Positions 23,225 through 31,929 of a stretch of DNA of 64,000 bases are shown here, in pieces. This DNA comes from Paraburkholderia agricolaris (GTDB lineage Bacteria > Pseudomonadota > Gammaproteobacteria > Burkholderiales > Burkholderiaceae). The DNA lies in the NCBI RefSeq assembly GCF_009455635.1, contig NZ_QPER01000002.1, positions 2,542,001 through 2,606,000 of the forward strand. Reading direction: 5' to 3'. A program made the translations under genes and the position numbers. The notes beneath the pieces were generated by a model that was not told the DNA's origin, ran no database searches, and saw only the letters and a list, made by a program, of their open reading frames with translations. Position 1 is the stretch's first letter; every line of letters starts with the position of its first letter.

Positions 23225-25330
23225 TCAGAACGCGTATCTTATGCCGGCAAAAACACTCCGCCCCTCCCCGGGATAAAAGATCGCCCCACTCGCCGTGGCG
23301 GCATTGGCCACCGTGCTGATATCGCTAACGTAGCGCTTGTTGGTCAGATTCCTGGCATCGACGAACACCGACACGCCATTGCGGAAATCCATTCCGGCTT
23401 GCAGGCCCAGCAAGGTATATCCCGGCACGCGCAGTGTGTTGGCATCATCGGCCCAGGCGCCGGCGGGCACCCAATCCACGGTCGCCGACACATGAAAACC
23501 GTCTGGACGCGCATAACTCAACGCGGCGCGCAGCACGTTGACCGGCACACCGGCAATCCGGTTGGATCCATACTGCGGATCGTCCCTGAAACGGAAATCG
23601 CTCAGATTCCATAGCCCCGACAGCGTAATCCGGTCTCCCGAACCCGGCTTGAAAACATCGCGCCACACATCGACCGAAGCACCCGCTTCAATGCCGCGCA
23701 ACACGGTCTTGTTGGCGTTGAAGGTAGCGGCCGGAATATCCGGATTCGTCGTGTACTGCAGCAACTGATCGCGCACCATCGACTGATACGCCGTGAGGTC
23801 CCAACTCACCGCGCCACGCGTGCCGCGCGTCCCGACCTCCAGCGTCCACGCATGTTGCGACTGCAACGGCGTAAAGCGCGTGGTCGATGCGAACGACTGC
23901 GCGAGGTCGGTGAAGTCCGGCGTGTCCTGGCTGCGGGTAATGTCGACAAAGGCCTGAATCTCGCGATTCGGCTGCCACAACAAACCGAGCTTCGGATTGA
24001 TGCCGTTGTAGGTCTGGCTCGCCGATTTATAGGTTGGGTCGGCAGCGAGGCCGCCGTGGTCAACATATTCACGCATGTCACGCAGCGCCTTGACTCCTGT
24101 CATCAGCGCGACGGTCGGCAGGAAAAACAGCCGGTTCTCGACATAGGCCTCGTAGTTGTAGGCGTTCTGCGACGAGTCGAGTGTCTGCGTGCCACGATTG
24201 CCGGCAACGTTCACATACTGCCGCGCCTGTGTATTGCCGCCGAAAAAACGTGCGCCCGCAATCACGTCGTTGCGCATGCCGCCGAGGTTCAGCGTTGCCG
24301 TATAGCGAGGCGCCACGCCATAGGTCCAGCCGTCCTGGTCAATGACCTGAAAGATCGGGTGATACAGGCTCTTGTGGATGGCCCACGTGTCGATGTCGAG
24401 TTGGCCGACGTCGAGTTTCACCGTCGTGCGGTTCGCGATCCGCTCCGTGCGTGTATTGCGCGCCTGGTCGCCTGACAACGCGCTGGCGGCAGCTTTGGTT
24501 GGATTGTTCAGCGCATCGCTCAGACTGAGCGTGCCCGGCAATTGCTGATCGACGATGTATGCGCCGAGATAGAAGCGCGTCTCGACGTTCGGACTGAAGC
24601 GGTAGCCGATGTTGGCGTTGAACTGCTCATATTGACCGCGTGAATGCTGGCGAAAGCCGTCGTTATGATCGACCGTGAACGTGCCGATGAAATCGAGTGG
24701 TCCCACCACGCGCGAAAACTGCGCACTGCTGCGCACCGTGCCAAAACTGCCGCCTTCGAGCCGCAAGATGTTCGGCGCGACCGCTGTGTGTGCAGTTGGC
24801 GTCAGAAAATCGATCGCGCCGCCAAGCGTCGAAGACCCGTAAGCGAGCCCGTTGCCGCCCTTGTAGACCTCGGTCGCCTGCAATGCGAGCGGATCGATCT
24901 GATAATAATCGCCGCTGCCGTCGGCCTGATTGGTCGGTATGCCATCCTGCAGGATTTCCAGCCCGCGTGTGTGATAGGAACGCGCAATGCCCGAGCCGCG
25001 GATCGACAGACGCAGCTCCTGTCCATAGCGGTTCTGCACGAACACGCCCGGCACGTCCTTCAGCACGTCGCGCAAGGTAAAGGCATACGTGTTCGTATAC
25101 GACTCGCTATTCACAAAGCCCACTGAGCCCGAAGTTTCGTCGAGCTTGCGCTTCTGTTGAGCCGGCGTGCTGGACGTTAGAGAATGCCCGGCCTGCCCTT
25201 GCACAACAAGCGGCGCCAATAGTTTCGGCTCCGAAACGTCGGAGGGTTTGCCGGTCTGCGCAAGCGCGTGCGTGGCGAAGAAAACCGCGGCGCTCGATAG
25301 CGCGCCGCTTCTTTTGATGAATCGATACAT
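23225..25330 (-). CDS. TonB-dependent outer-membrane receptor
   Basis: This 701-residue receptor has a signal peptide of about 25 residues ending HALAQ. The plug domain includes TLRDVLKDVPGVFVQNRYG, LRLSIRGSG and EVYKGGNGLAYGSSTLGGAIDF. A long beta-barrel follows and ends in the typical aromatic terminus (FAGIRYAF). It should move a scarce ligand such as a siderophore or metal chelate across the outer membrane using TonB energy. The upstream same-strand gene is a DUF2946 protein, a family often found beside copper-linked TonB receptors, so copper or another metal is a possible ligand. The start at 25330 puts the signal peptide directly at the N-terminus. Confidence 0.93.
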   Translation of the reverse strand: MYRFIKRSGALSSAAVFFATHALAQTGKPSDVSEPKLLAPLVVQGQAGHSLTSSTPAQQKRKLDETSGSVGFVNSESYTNTYAFTLRDVLKDVPGVFVQNRYGQELRLSIRGSGIARSYHTRGLEILQDGIPTNQADGSGDYYQIDPLALQATEVYKGGNGLAYGSSTLGGAIDFLTPTAHTAVAPNILRLEGGSFGTVRSSAQFSRVVGPLDFIGTFTVDHNDGFRQHSRGQYEQFNANIGYRFSPNVETRFYLGAYIVDQQLPGTLSLSDALNNPTKAAASALSGDQARNTRTERIANRTTVKLDVGQLDIDTWAIHKSLYHPIFQVIDQDGWTYGVAPRYTATLNLGGMRNDVIAGARFFGGNTQARQYVNVAGNRGTQTLDSSQNAYNYEAYVENRLFFLPTVALMTGVKALRDMREYVDHGGLAADPTYKSASQTYNGINPKLGLLWQPNREIQAFVDITRSQDTPDFTDLAQSFASTTRFTPLQSQHAWTLEVGTRGTRGAVSWDLTAYQSMVRDQLLQYTTNPDIPAATFNANKTVLRGIEAGASVDVWRDVFKPGSGDRITLSGLWNLSDFRFRDDPQYGSNRIAGVPVNVLRAALSYARPDGFHVSATVDWVPAGAWADDANTLRVPGYTLLGLQAGMDFRNGVSVFVDARNLTNKRYVSDISTVANAATASGAIFYPGEGRSVFAGIRYAF

Positions 25331-25610
25331 AGGATGAGGTCCCGGCGCTGCATCGTGGCAGCGTCTTTTTGAATGTGGCATATCGCGCGCATTCGATCAG
25401 GTCGAATACGCGTGTGAGTGGGCCACGCGGCAAGCACGCGCTGACAGGCACAGGCGTGCGCATACAAGCACGCGCAAGCTGCTAGCTAGCGAGAAAAGCC
25501 GGTGGCGGAGGAAAGAGGGTCTGCGCGCTCAGGCAGGCATGCGCGTCGTCGCAACGGCGGCATTCATGCGCAAGCACGCCACACCTGGCATGCAGGCAGA
25601 CCGGCAGAAA

Positions 25611-25991
25611 TCAGATAACGGCGGCAGGTGGGGCGCGGGGCTGCGCGGACAGATGCGGCGTAACAGACGGTGCGCTGACGCTGGCGTGGACGACAGCGGT
25701 ATGCGCGAAAGCGGCTTGAGTCGCGAAGGCAAGCGGCACCGGTGGCACGACCGGGAAATGTGCGAGCAATCCGCAATAGCCGCATGCTTCCCAATGAAAC
25801 GCCAGCGAATGCGAGTCACTTGTGCCACTGCTCGCCGACGCATCGGCCTGCGCCGAACAATGGTCGACCAACGCCGCGTCGAGACGATCCCGCGCATTCA
25901 ACGCTTGCGACACCGTAGGTGCGAGCGTTGCCATCAGGATTGCGAGCAATCCGAGGATACTGCCGATCTTCTGCAGATGGCGGCGCAGCAT
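25611..25991 (-). CDS. DUF2946 protein
   Basis: This 126-residue DUF2946 family member has an N-terminal hydrophobic segment (GSILGLLAILMATLAPTVSQAL) that could be a signal peptide or membrane anchor. The centre contains the diagnostic Cys/His region: DHCSAQ, then FHWEACGYCGLLAHFP. The Cys and His residues suggest metal contact. The C-terminus is Ala/Pro-rich. It is on the same strand as the TonB receptor, 280 bases upstream, and may share its regulation. The start at 25991 is chosen because the hydrophobic segment follows directly. Longer in-frame starts exist up to 26123. Confidence 0.72.
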   Translation of the reverse strand: MLRRHLQKIGSILGLLAILMATLAPTVSQALNARDRLDAALVDHCSAQADASASSGTSDSHSLAFHWEACGYCGLLAHFPVVPPVPLAFATQAAFAHTAVVHASVSAPSVTPHLSAQPRAPPAAVI

Positions 25992-26457
25992 AGGGCGAGA
26001 TGTTGGAGAAATGAAAGCCGGGAGATTATGCCACGCAGCTTCGCCGAAATCACACGCCCATCGACACGTGATGATGGATATAGCGGCCTGCATGAGATGA
26101 GGTGCAAGTCTCGCGATTTTCACGCGCGACGGTTATTGTCGTGAGACAACTGAAGCAGCCGCCGGCGCATCGATGTGATCGCGCGGATGCGGCATGGGTA
26201 GCAGCTATCCTCTAATGACGCTGTGCCTATTGAAGAAACGGCCCGTTATGATGAGCGGGGCCGTTTCAATCGGTCGAGAATTCCGGCCCCTGATCCTGTT
26301 AAGAAGATGAATGGGATCGGCTCGCTGTTACCATGCTGCTCTGTACCGGGATGACTCAACTTAAAAGGCAACCCCTCTGACCTCGACCGCCGCTTTTTCC
26401 AGCACAGCGCCCAAGTCGCCGCACCAGAGCCAATCTCAGCGGCAATCGCACGGTTCC
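25992..26457. other. Intergenic region between divergent DUF2946 and lipoprotein genes
   Basis: 466 bases with no convincing gene. It contains a 10-bp inverted repeat GAAACGGCCC/GGGCCGTTTC at 26235-26267 with a 13-base loop and no T run. Promoters for both neighbours must lie here, but no clear hexamers can be assigned. Confidence 0.5.
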
Positions 26458-27021
26458 ATGCGTCCGGCCTTGAGATCCACTGTGCTCAAGGGTTGTGGCG
26501 CCGTAGCACTGCCGTTGATGCTGTCTGCCTGCTCCTGGTCGTGGTTCGGCCTTAATTGCCCACCGCGCGCGGCCGCGCACTCCACCGGCTGGCTCAGCGT
26601 CGCCCCTGCTCGCGACTTCGTGTACATGGCGGCACGCAACGGCCAGGTTTCGCCGAACCGGATCGAAAACACGGCAATGACCGGCATCGTGCTGAAAAAC
26701 GACATCAACGAGGCCGTGCGCAACGGCATTGCGAGCAGTTTGCAGATTGCCGGTTTTCATCTCACCGAAGGTCGCAAGGTTCTGAGCGGAAGCATCGAGA
26801 AGTTCACGGTAGACGACACGCGGTCGCCTGCATACTGGACACTGAAAATGCGCTACGTCGTGACCGATGCCGCGAGCCAGAAAGTCGTGTTCTCAACCAC
26901 GAAGACAGTCCGGCAGAAGTCACCTAAATTCACCAGCAATACCATCGCCATCGAAGACACGGTCAAGCTGAGCGTCGATGCGCTGATCAGCGACCCGGGC
27001 TTTGTTAAATCGGTGAATTGA
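26458..27021 (+). CDS. Putative lipoprotein (187 aa)
   Basis: The N-terminal signal peptide has lipobox LSAC with the lipidated Cys at residue 25, followed by two Trp. The mature part is about 160 residues with alternating strand-like segments (SSLQIAGFHL, RKVLSGSIEKFTVDD, TLKMRYVVTD, KVVFSTTKTV). This resembles YajG/LptE-like small lipoproteins with a beta-sandwich, but no specific family is secure. It is probably anchored to the outer membrane and faces the periplasm. It is followed after 143 bases by an exporter gene. Function unknown. Confidence 0.8.
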   Translation: MRPALRSTVLKGCGAVALPLMLSACSWSWFGLNCPPRAAAHSTGWLSVAPARDFVYMAARNGQVSPNRIENTAMTGIVLKNDINEAVRNGIASSLQIAGFHLTEGRKVLSGSIEKFTVDDTRSPAYWTLKMRYVVTDAASQKVVFSTTKTVRQKSPKFTSNTIAIEDTVKLSVDALISDPGFVKSVN

Positions 27022-27164
27022 ACGCACGGACTGAATCGGCACGGCTCGCCGATTCGCTACAATCGGCAAATATCGGGAAATCGCGGAATCGGGGGCGTTA
27101 CAGGCGCCTGCGGTCCCACACGCCCGTTCGTCGCAATCCCTTGCCCTTCTCCGTGCGAGCCGTC

Positions 27165-27785
27165 ATGTCCCTCACCGCCTGGCTGTTCTTCCTGCCCGCC
27201 TGCTTCGCGATCAACCTCGCGCCCGGCCCAAACAACCTTCTGTCGATCAACGTCGCCGCGCGTCACGGCTTCATGACGGCCTTCGTTGGCGGCACCGGCC
27301 GGCTTGTCGCGTTCGCGTTGATGCTGGTGTTGGCTGCAACCGGCCTCGCCGTTGTGTTGCATGCATCCGAGTGGTTCTTTCTTGCGCTCAAACTGGCGGG
27401 CGCCGCCTATCTGATCTGGCTGGCAATCCAGTTGTGGCGCAGCGACGCCCCCTCTATCGACACGATGCAGCAGGACGACGCGTCGCTCTGGCGGATCGCG
27501 CGGCAGGAATGTCTGGTGGCTGCCGGAAATCCGAAGGCGATTCTGGTTTTCACTGCGTTCCTGCCACAGTTCGTCGATATCGCCAAGCCAATGCTGCCGC
27601 AATTCGCGGTGCTCGGTGCGAGCTTTCTGGTGCTTGAATGCGTGGCGATCGCGCTTTACTCGTGGGCCGGCATGCACCTTGGCAAGTGGCTGGTTCGCGC
27701 GAAGGTCCGGCGCTGGTTCAATCGCTGCTGCGGCGCGTTTCTTGGGGCGATTGGGGTGAGTTTTTTGCTGGTTAGGAGGGGGTGA
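27165..27785 (+). CDS. LysE-family translocator
   Basis: This 206-residue inner-membrane exporter is a second LysE/RhtB-type protein in this window. The signature is FAINLAPGPNNLLSINVAARHGF near residues 14-36, and the later segment is NPKAILVFTAFLPQFVD. About six helices are predicted. The ATG at 27165 places the first helix at the N-terminus; longer in-frame starts add an Arg-rich stretch. It is convergent with the Wzy gene, with 6 bases between stops. The substrate is unknown, probably an amino acid. Confidence 0.9.
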   Translation: MSLTAWLFFLPACFAINLAPGPNNLLSINVAARHGFMTAFVGGTGRLVAFALMLVLAATGLAVVLHASEWFFLALKLAGAAYLIWLAIQLWRSDAPSIDTMQQDDASLWRIARQECLVAAGNPKAILVFTAFLPQFVDIAKPMLPQFAVLGASFLVLECVAIALYSWAGMHLGKWLVRAKVRRWFNRCCGAFLGAIGVSFLLVRRG

Positions 27786-27791
27786 GGGGCG

Positions 27792-29060
27792 TTAAGCGCG
27801 TTGATGGGAACGAGACTTGGGCAACACAATAAAGATCGCCATTGCCAGGCCATAGATAAGCCCGGTCCCGACTGCGTGCACGATGATCTTGTAAAGCCCG
27901 AGCTCAATGGACTCACGGAAACAGAAAAATGAAAAGAATATTGATGGCCATAGACAAATAAAAAATATCGACTTCCCGTTGAACATTGCGCGATCAATCA
28001 ATACAAACGAACTTATCAGCAGCGGCACGCCAAGGAAAACGAACAACCACCCGCCCATCAAATAAAGCGAACCAATGCCCGTCGGCGCAATAACGAGACC
28101 TTTACCGTAGCCATAAATTTGCTCTGTAAAATAATAAGCAATCGTATCGAGATAGATAGGCTTGCCGGACCAGAACATACGCGGTATTGCAGCATATGCC
28201 TGATTGAAAAAATATTCGAAACCGACGAAGCGAATTTGATCGTTATTAAAAATCCGCGAGAGCGACTCCACCGGGAATACTGTGTCTCGCGTATACGTTG
28301 CTATTAATCTCGCGGATCCGGCACCAAACGCGTTTCCGTACCGCACCATGGCGAGCGCCGTAATTGCCCCAACACCTGCAAGAAAAAATATAACGAGCTG
28401 CTTCTCTCTAACAATTTTTAAAGCATAGGCAATCAACAAAGCCGGCAGAACCGCCGCAACCAGATAATTTCTCGCCCCACCCAGGGTCATGAACAAAAAT
28501 ATTCCATATGCGAACATCGCCCCCACTGAAACAATCATCCGTTGCCACGTCGGTCTTTTTAAAAACCACAGAACTGAGATCGAAACGGCAGTATACGAGA
28601 GGATGGTAAATCCGCCAGTGTCGGTGTTTGATTCGAAGCGAGTGCCATAGTTACCTACGGACAGCGTTATTCCTTTGGTCATGGCCAACCCACCAATGCA
28701 ACTTGCAACAACAACCGCTCCCGACCAGAAGTACACACGGCCTTTGAGCGAATTGGCAAATCGCGACAATAGATCAACCCGCTGCATCAGAGGACGCCAA
28801 TAAAACAAACGCTTCGCAACCATTGCAATCTGCACACTGACAACAAAGGTCGCTACGATACAAAAAAACTCGAGCCCACTTAACGGATAATCCCACCCAA
28901 CTTGCAAAAAATAATTGCAAAGCACGTAGTACGGAACCCACGAAATACAGATCACATAAAGCGCGACTATGCCAAAGAACGTAAAGCCCGGATAGCCTCG
29001 CCAGGCCTTCACAAAGTGAATAAGGAACAGCGTAGAAACGAAAAAAAGGAAGATAACCAT
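27792..29060 (-). CDS. Wzy-type O-antigen/exopolysaccharide polymerase
   Basis: This 422-residue polytopic membrane protein with about ten to twelve helices and a large periplasmic loop is probably the polymerase that joins repeat units in the periplasm. It is the last gene of the exopolysaccharide operon and the only protein there that can fill this role. The sequence is visibly AT-richer than its neighbours, as is common for Wzy genes, which suggests separate ancestry or fast divergence. The ATG at 29060 (VIFLFFVSTLFLIHFV) is preferred over a TTG at 29123. Wzy families are poorly conserved, so the name rests on topology and context. Confidence 0.75.
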   Translation of the reverse strand: MVIFLFFVSTLFLIHFVKAWRGYPGFTFFGIVALYVICISWVPYYVLCNYFLQVGWDYPLSGLEFFCIVATFVVSVQIAMVAKRLFYWRPLMQRVDLLSRFANSLKGRVYFWSGAVVVASCIGGLAMTKGITLSVGNYGTRFESNTDTGGFTILSYTAVSISVLWFLKRPTWQRMIVSVGAMFAYGIFLFMTLGGARNYLVAAVLPALLIAYALKIVREKQLVIFFLAGVGAITALAMVRYGNAFGAGSARLIATYTRDTVFPVESLSRIFNNDQIRFVGFEYFFNQAYAAIPRMFWSGKPIYLDTIAYYFTEQIYGYGKGLVIAPTGIGSLYLMGGWLFVFLGVPLLISSFVLIDRAMFNGKSIFFICLWPSIFFSFFCFRESIELGLYKIIVHAVGTGLIYGLAMAIFIVLPKSRSHQRA

Positions 29061-29206
29061 TGCAAGCAGGCAAAGTGATGGAGATGTCAAACGGCAGGCG
29101 CTGTATCGCCGGAAACGAAGCAAAGCGCCTGTCTTACTGCGGTATGGTTGCAGCCCACCTCTGCCCGACCGGTTTTAAGTGCGATGCGGCAGGAACGGCA
29201 CAACCT

Positions 29207-29947
29207 CTATCGCACTTGCCTGCGCACCCAGGCCTCACCCAACATTAGCGCGAACTTGCTATTGGTGACGAGGTAACGCGCGAACATTCGCCGCGGTTCC
29301 TGCAGCAAGCGAAAGAGCCATTCAAGCCCTGCTCTCTGCATCCACGATGGGGCTCGCTTTACCTTACCTGCAACCACATCGAACGTACCGCCAACACCCA
29401 TGACGAAATCGACGCCCAAGGCTGCTTTCCATTGGTTGATAAACTTCTCTTTCTTCGGCGAAGTGATCGCCACGAACAGCATCCGCGCCCCGGATGCCTG
29501 AATTCGTTTCACGATCGCTTCTTCGTCACCCCAAAAATACCCGTGATGGTGCCCGGCTACGATCAGTCGGGGATACTGCATAACTGACCTGGTTGCCACG
29601 GCTTGAACCACATCGACCGTCGCGCCGAGGAAATAGACAGGAAAACCCTTCAAGGCAGCTTCGCCCAACAGACGGTCGAACAGGTCGACGCCCGTCACAC
29701 GCTCCGGCACGTCATGACCGAGCACGCGAGCACCCCAAACGACGCCCATCCCGTCGATATTGATGACGTCGCAACAATGCACGGACGCTGCCAACTGCGG
29801 ATCGGTTCTCATATTGACGAGCTTGGCAACGTTAACTACAACGTGCTGGGTAAACTCTCTTCTGCTTACTCGTTCTGAGATAAAACTGACCGTTTCATCC
29901 ATCGACGCGACGTCCAGTGGACAGCCAAGTACTTCGATACGCTTCAT
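29207..29947 (-). CDS. WecG/TagA/CpsF-family glycosyltransferase
   Basis: This 246-residue GT26 transferase is expected to add N-acetylmannosaminuronic acid (or N-acetylmannosamine) to a lipid-linked sugar at the inner membrane. Motifs are NIDGMGVVWGARVLG with the catalytic Asp, then HHHGYFWGDEEAIV and FVAITSPKKEKFINQWK. The WecB and WecC genes upstream make the matching donor. An amphipathic C-terminal tail (EWLFRLLQEPRRMFARYL) fits the family's membrane attachment. There are 29 bases to the upstream lyase gene. Confidence 0.92.
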   Translation of the reverse strand: MKRIEVLGCPLDVASMDETVSFISERVSRREFTQHVVVNVAKLVNMRTDPQLAASVHCCDVINIDGMGVVWGARVLGHDVPERVTGVDLFDRLLGEAALKGFPVYFLGATVDVVQAVATRSVMQYPRLIVAGHHHGYFWGDEEAIVKRIQASGARMLFVAITSPKKEKFINQWKAALGVDFVMGVGGTFDVVAGKVKRAPSWMQRAGLEWLFRLLQEPRRMFARYLVTNSKFALMLGEAWVRRQVR

Positions 29948-29976
29948 GTTAGATCGATACCTTAGTCAGGGCTGGC

Positions 29977-30777
29977 TTAACGCCGCCCCACTGAAACGGG
30001 TCCGTAGAACAGAACGATGGGGCCAGGGTCCGCCTGCTTCCATCCACCGGGAATGTAAAGGCCCATCTTCAGAAATGAGGCGTTGTCGCGGGGATAAGCG
30101 TTTGGTGTTCCCCGCGATGCATAGACCGAGGTGCCGTCTTTCCAGAACTGGGTAGAAGCGTGTGTGCCTTCGGCATCGGGAACGTAGCGTAATGCCCAGT
30201 GAATCCATTTGCCTTGATCCATCGCTGCGCAGCAGATGCGAAATGTTGTTCCTTGCCCCGACTCGCTGCTGCCACGCTCGGAAAAGGTGTAGTCCCCACC
30301 GGTAATAGTCAGCATGATGGGTGGCGAGCCACTAGCGGGACCCTGGTGTATCTGCGCGATAATCTCGCTCGAATCGAACCGGTATTCCTGTGGGATGTAG
30401 GTGCTCCATCTCACGAGGTAGTCGCGCCCCTGCGTAAATCTGACGGGCGCGGGAAATACCAACTCAGCCCGAGGCAGGCCGTTGGCAACGTGAGAGAAAT
30501 CCTCACTTTTTGAAATGCTGACGCGCAGCGCTTTATGTCCGCTCATAGAGGGGGCGTTGACGACTGAGATGTCACCCACATTGGCCTGTTGGAGGCTCAA
30601 CGTTGAGTCAAGGCCGCCTCGCCAGTCGATCGTGTAGAGCGAATCGTATGTGCTTGCAAGAACCCCCATAGCCGGGTCGTTCCATTTCACGGTCAATTCC
30701 TGTGATTCACATGTGCCGCATACAACCAGAAACATCATTGCACGTACGAACCATGCGCTATTCCTGCTTACACCCAT
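29977..30777 (-). CDS. Secreted polysaccharide lyase (heparin-lyase I-like fold)
   Basis: This 266-residue protein has an N-terminal hydrophobic signal (FVRAMMFLVVCGTCES). The remainder resembles the polysaccharide lyase/heparin lyase I-like family with a jelly-roll fold: LPRAELVFP, YLVRWSTYIPQEYRF, IIAQIHQGP, GKWIHWALRYVPDAEG and LKMGLYIPGGWK. It is encoded inside the exopolysaccharide operon, so it probably trims or releases the polymer in the periplasm. The predicted ManNAcA residue would supply the uronic acid that such lyases cleave beside. The specificity is inferred, not shown. Confidence 0.8.
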   Translation of the reverse strand: MGVSRNSAWFVRAMMFLVVCGTCESQELTVKWNDPAMGVLASTYDSLYTIDWRGGLDSTLSLQQANVGDISVVNAPSMSGHKALRVSISKSEDFSHVANGLPRAELVFPAPVRFTQGRDYLVRWSTYIPQEYRFDSSEIIAQIHQGPASGSPPIMLTITGGDYTFSERGSSESGQGTTFRICCAAMDQGKWIHWALRYVPDAEGTHASTQFWKDGTSVYASRGTPNAYPRDNASFLKMGLYIPGGWKQADPGPIVLFYGPVSVGRR

Positions 30778-30789
30778 TCCGCCGGCCTC

Positions 30790-31929
30790 CTATTGGCTAA
30801 TTTCACGGTAACAATTCACATATCGACGCAGCGTGTGTTCCATTGAAAAGCACCGAATTGCACGTCGTCGCGCCGCCGTGCCCATAGCCCGTGCCAGCGA
30901 GTCGTCAACCATGAGAAGTCGAATACGGGCGGCCAGTGCTTCCGGATCATTTGCCTTCACCAGAAATCCCGTCTCCCCCTCCTCGACAAGATCGAGAAAT
31001 CCGCCGAGTCGCGTGCCGACAACCGGTATCCCCGCAAACATCGCCTCGAGCGTCGATATCCCAAACGATTCGTAGTAACTCGGCATGCAGAACACACGAG
31101 CATTCCGATAGAACGCAAGCTTCTCATCACCGTCAAGCCATCCAACGAAGCTCACACGATCGTCGATTCCATAGTCAATAGCGAGCTGTTTCCAACGCTC
31201 AATATCGCCACCGCCAGCAAGCTTCAAGGCTACGGTCAGGCCGTCGTCTCCCAGCAAGGCAATCGCTTTCAGAAGTTCTGCGAGTCCCTTCGCTTCCGTC
31301 AGGCGACCTGCAAACGCAACATACGGCACCGAATCATCAGCAGTTCCGGGTTCCACAGATTTCTGCGAAGCTTGCTCGGCAAGACAAGCCGTGTTTCCAA
31401 TCACATGAAGCGTCGACGGCTTCGCACCGAGGCGCCGCAATTCATCGGCAATGGATCTCGACACCGCAACCGTCGCATTCGATCTACGTATGAACCAACC
31501 GATCGCACGCTTGCTCATTTTTCCCGCGTTCGACTCAAAACGCTCGAAATTGCCGGCGTGCAGATGGAATATGGTCTTTCTGCCACTCAGCTTCGCCAAC
31601 GTGAATAGCATCAACTTGCGATAAAAAGAACCGCGTACAGAAACATGAAAATGCACGATATCCACACCACGGATCAACGTCAGAACGAAATGCGGCACGT
31701 CCGCAATCAGAAAGCTGAGTGCATGCCGCACACTTTGAAAACCATGCGTTTCGAACAACGAAATCGATACATGATCGTTCCTGAACTGATCCTTCAGCGT
31801 CACGAGTTCGCTCAAAACCGATGCGATCCCACCTCGCTGCCCCCATCCAGGGCCGACATGAAGGATTCGAATCGATTCCGGCGCTCCTGTACGGTCACGC
31901 TCGCCGTTTGTGTCCATTGAACTACTCAT
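30790..31929 (-). CDS. Family 4 glycosyltransferase
   Basis: This 379-residue GT-B enzyme has an N-terminal acceptor domain with the glycine loop HVGPGWGQRGGIASVLSEL (residues about 25-43). The donor domain has VAFAGRLTEAKGL and the EX7E motif ESFGISTLE within MPSYYESFGISTLEAMFAG. It adds one sugar to the growing lipid-linked repeat unit on the cytoplasmic face. Besides the WecG-type protein it is the only ordinary glycosyltransferase in the operon. Its start overlaps the flippase stop by 4 bases (31926-31929). Donor sugar unknown. Confidence 0.92.
   Translation of the reverse strand: MSSSMDTNGERDRTGAPESIRILHVGPGWGQRGGIASVLSELVTLKDQFRNDHVSISLFETHGFQSVRHALSFLIADVPHFVLTLIRGVDIVHFHVSVRGSFYRKLMLFTLAKLSGRKTIFHLHAGNFERFESNAGKMSKRAIGWFIRRSNATVAVSRSIADELRRLGAKPSTLHVIGNTACLAEQASQKSVEPGTADDSVPYVAFAGRLTEAKGLAELLKAIALLGDDGLTVALKLAGGGDIERWKQLAIDYGIDDRVSFVGWLDGDEKLAFYRNARVFCMPSYYESFGISTLEAMFAGIPVVGTRLGGFLDLVEEGETGFLVKANDPEALAARIRLLMVDDSLARAMGTAARRRAIRCFSMEHTLRRYVNCYREISQ

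Noticed and set aside
25331..25610. Riboswitch (for example cobalamin) upstream of the TonB receptor
   Set aside because: No conserved box or fold could be recognised; only GC-rich short dyads are present.
26235..26267. 10-bp hairpin as a terminator
   Set aside because: There is no T run and no upstream gene on either strand that would end there. Left as an unexplained repeat in the intergenic entry.
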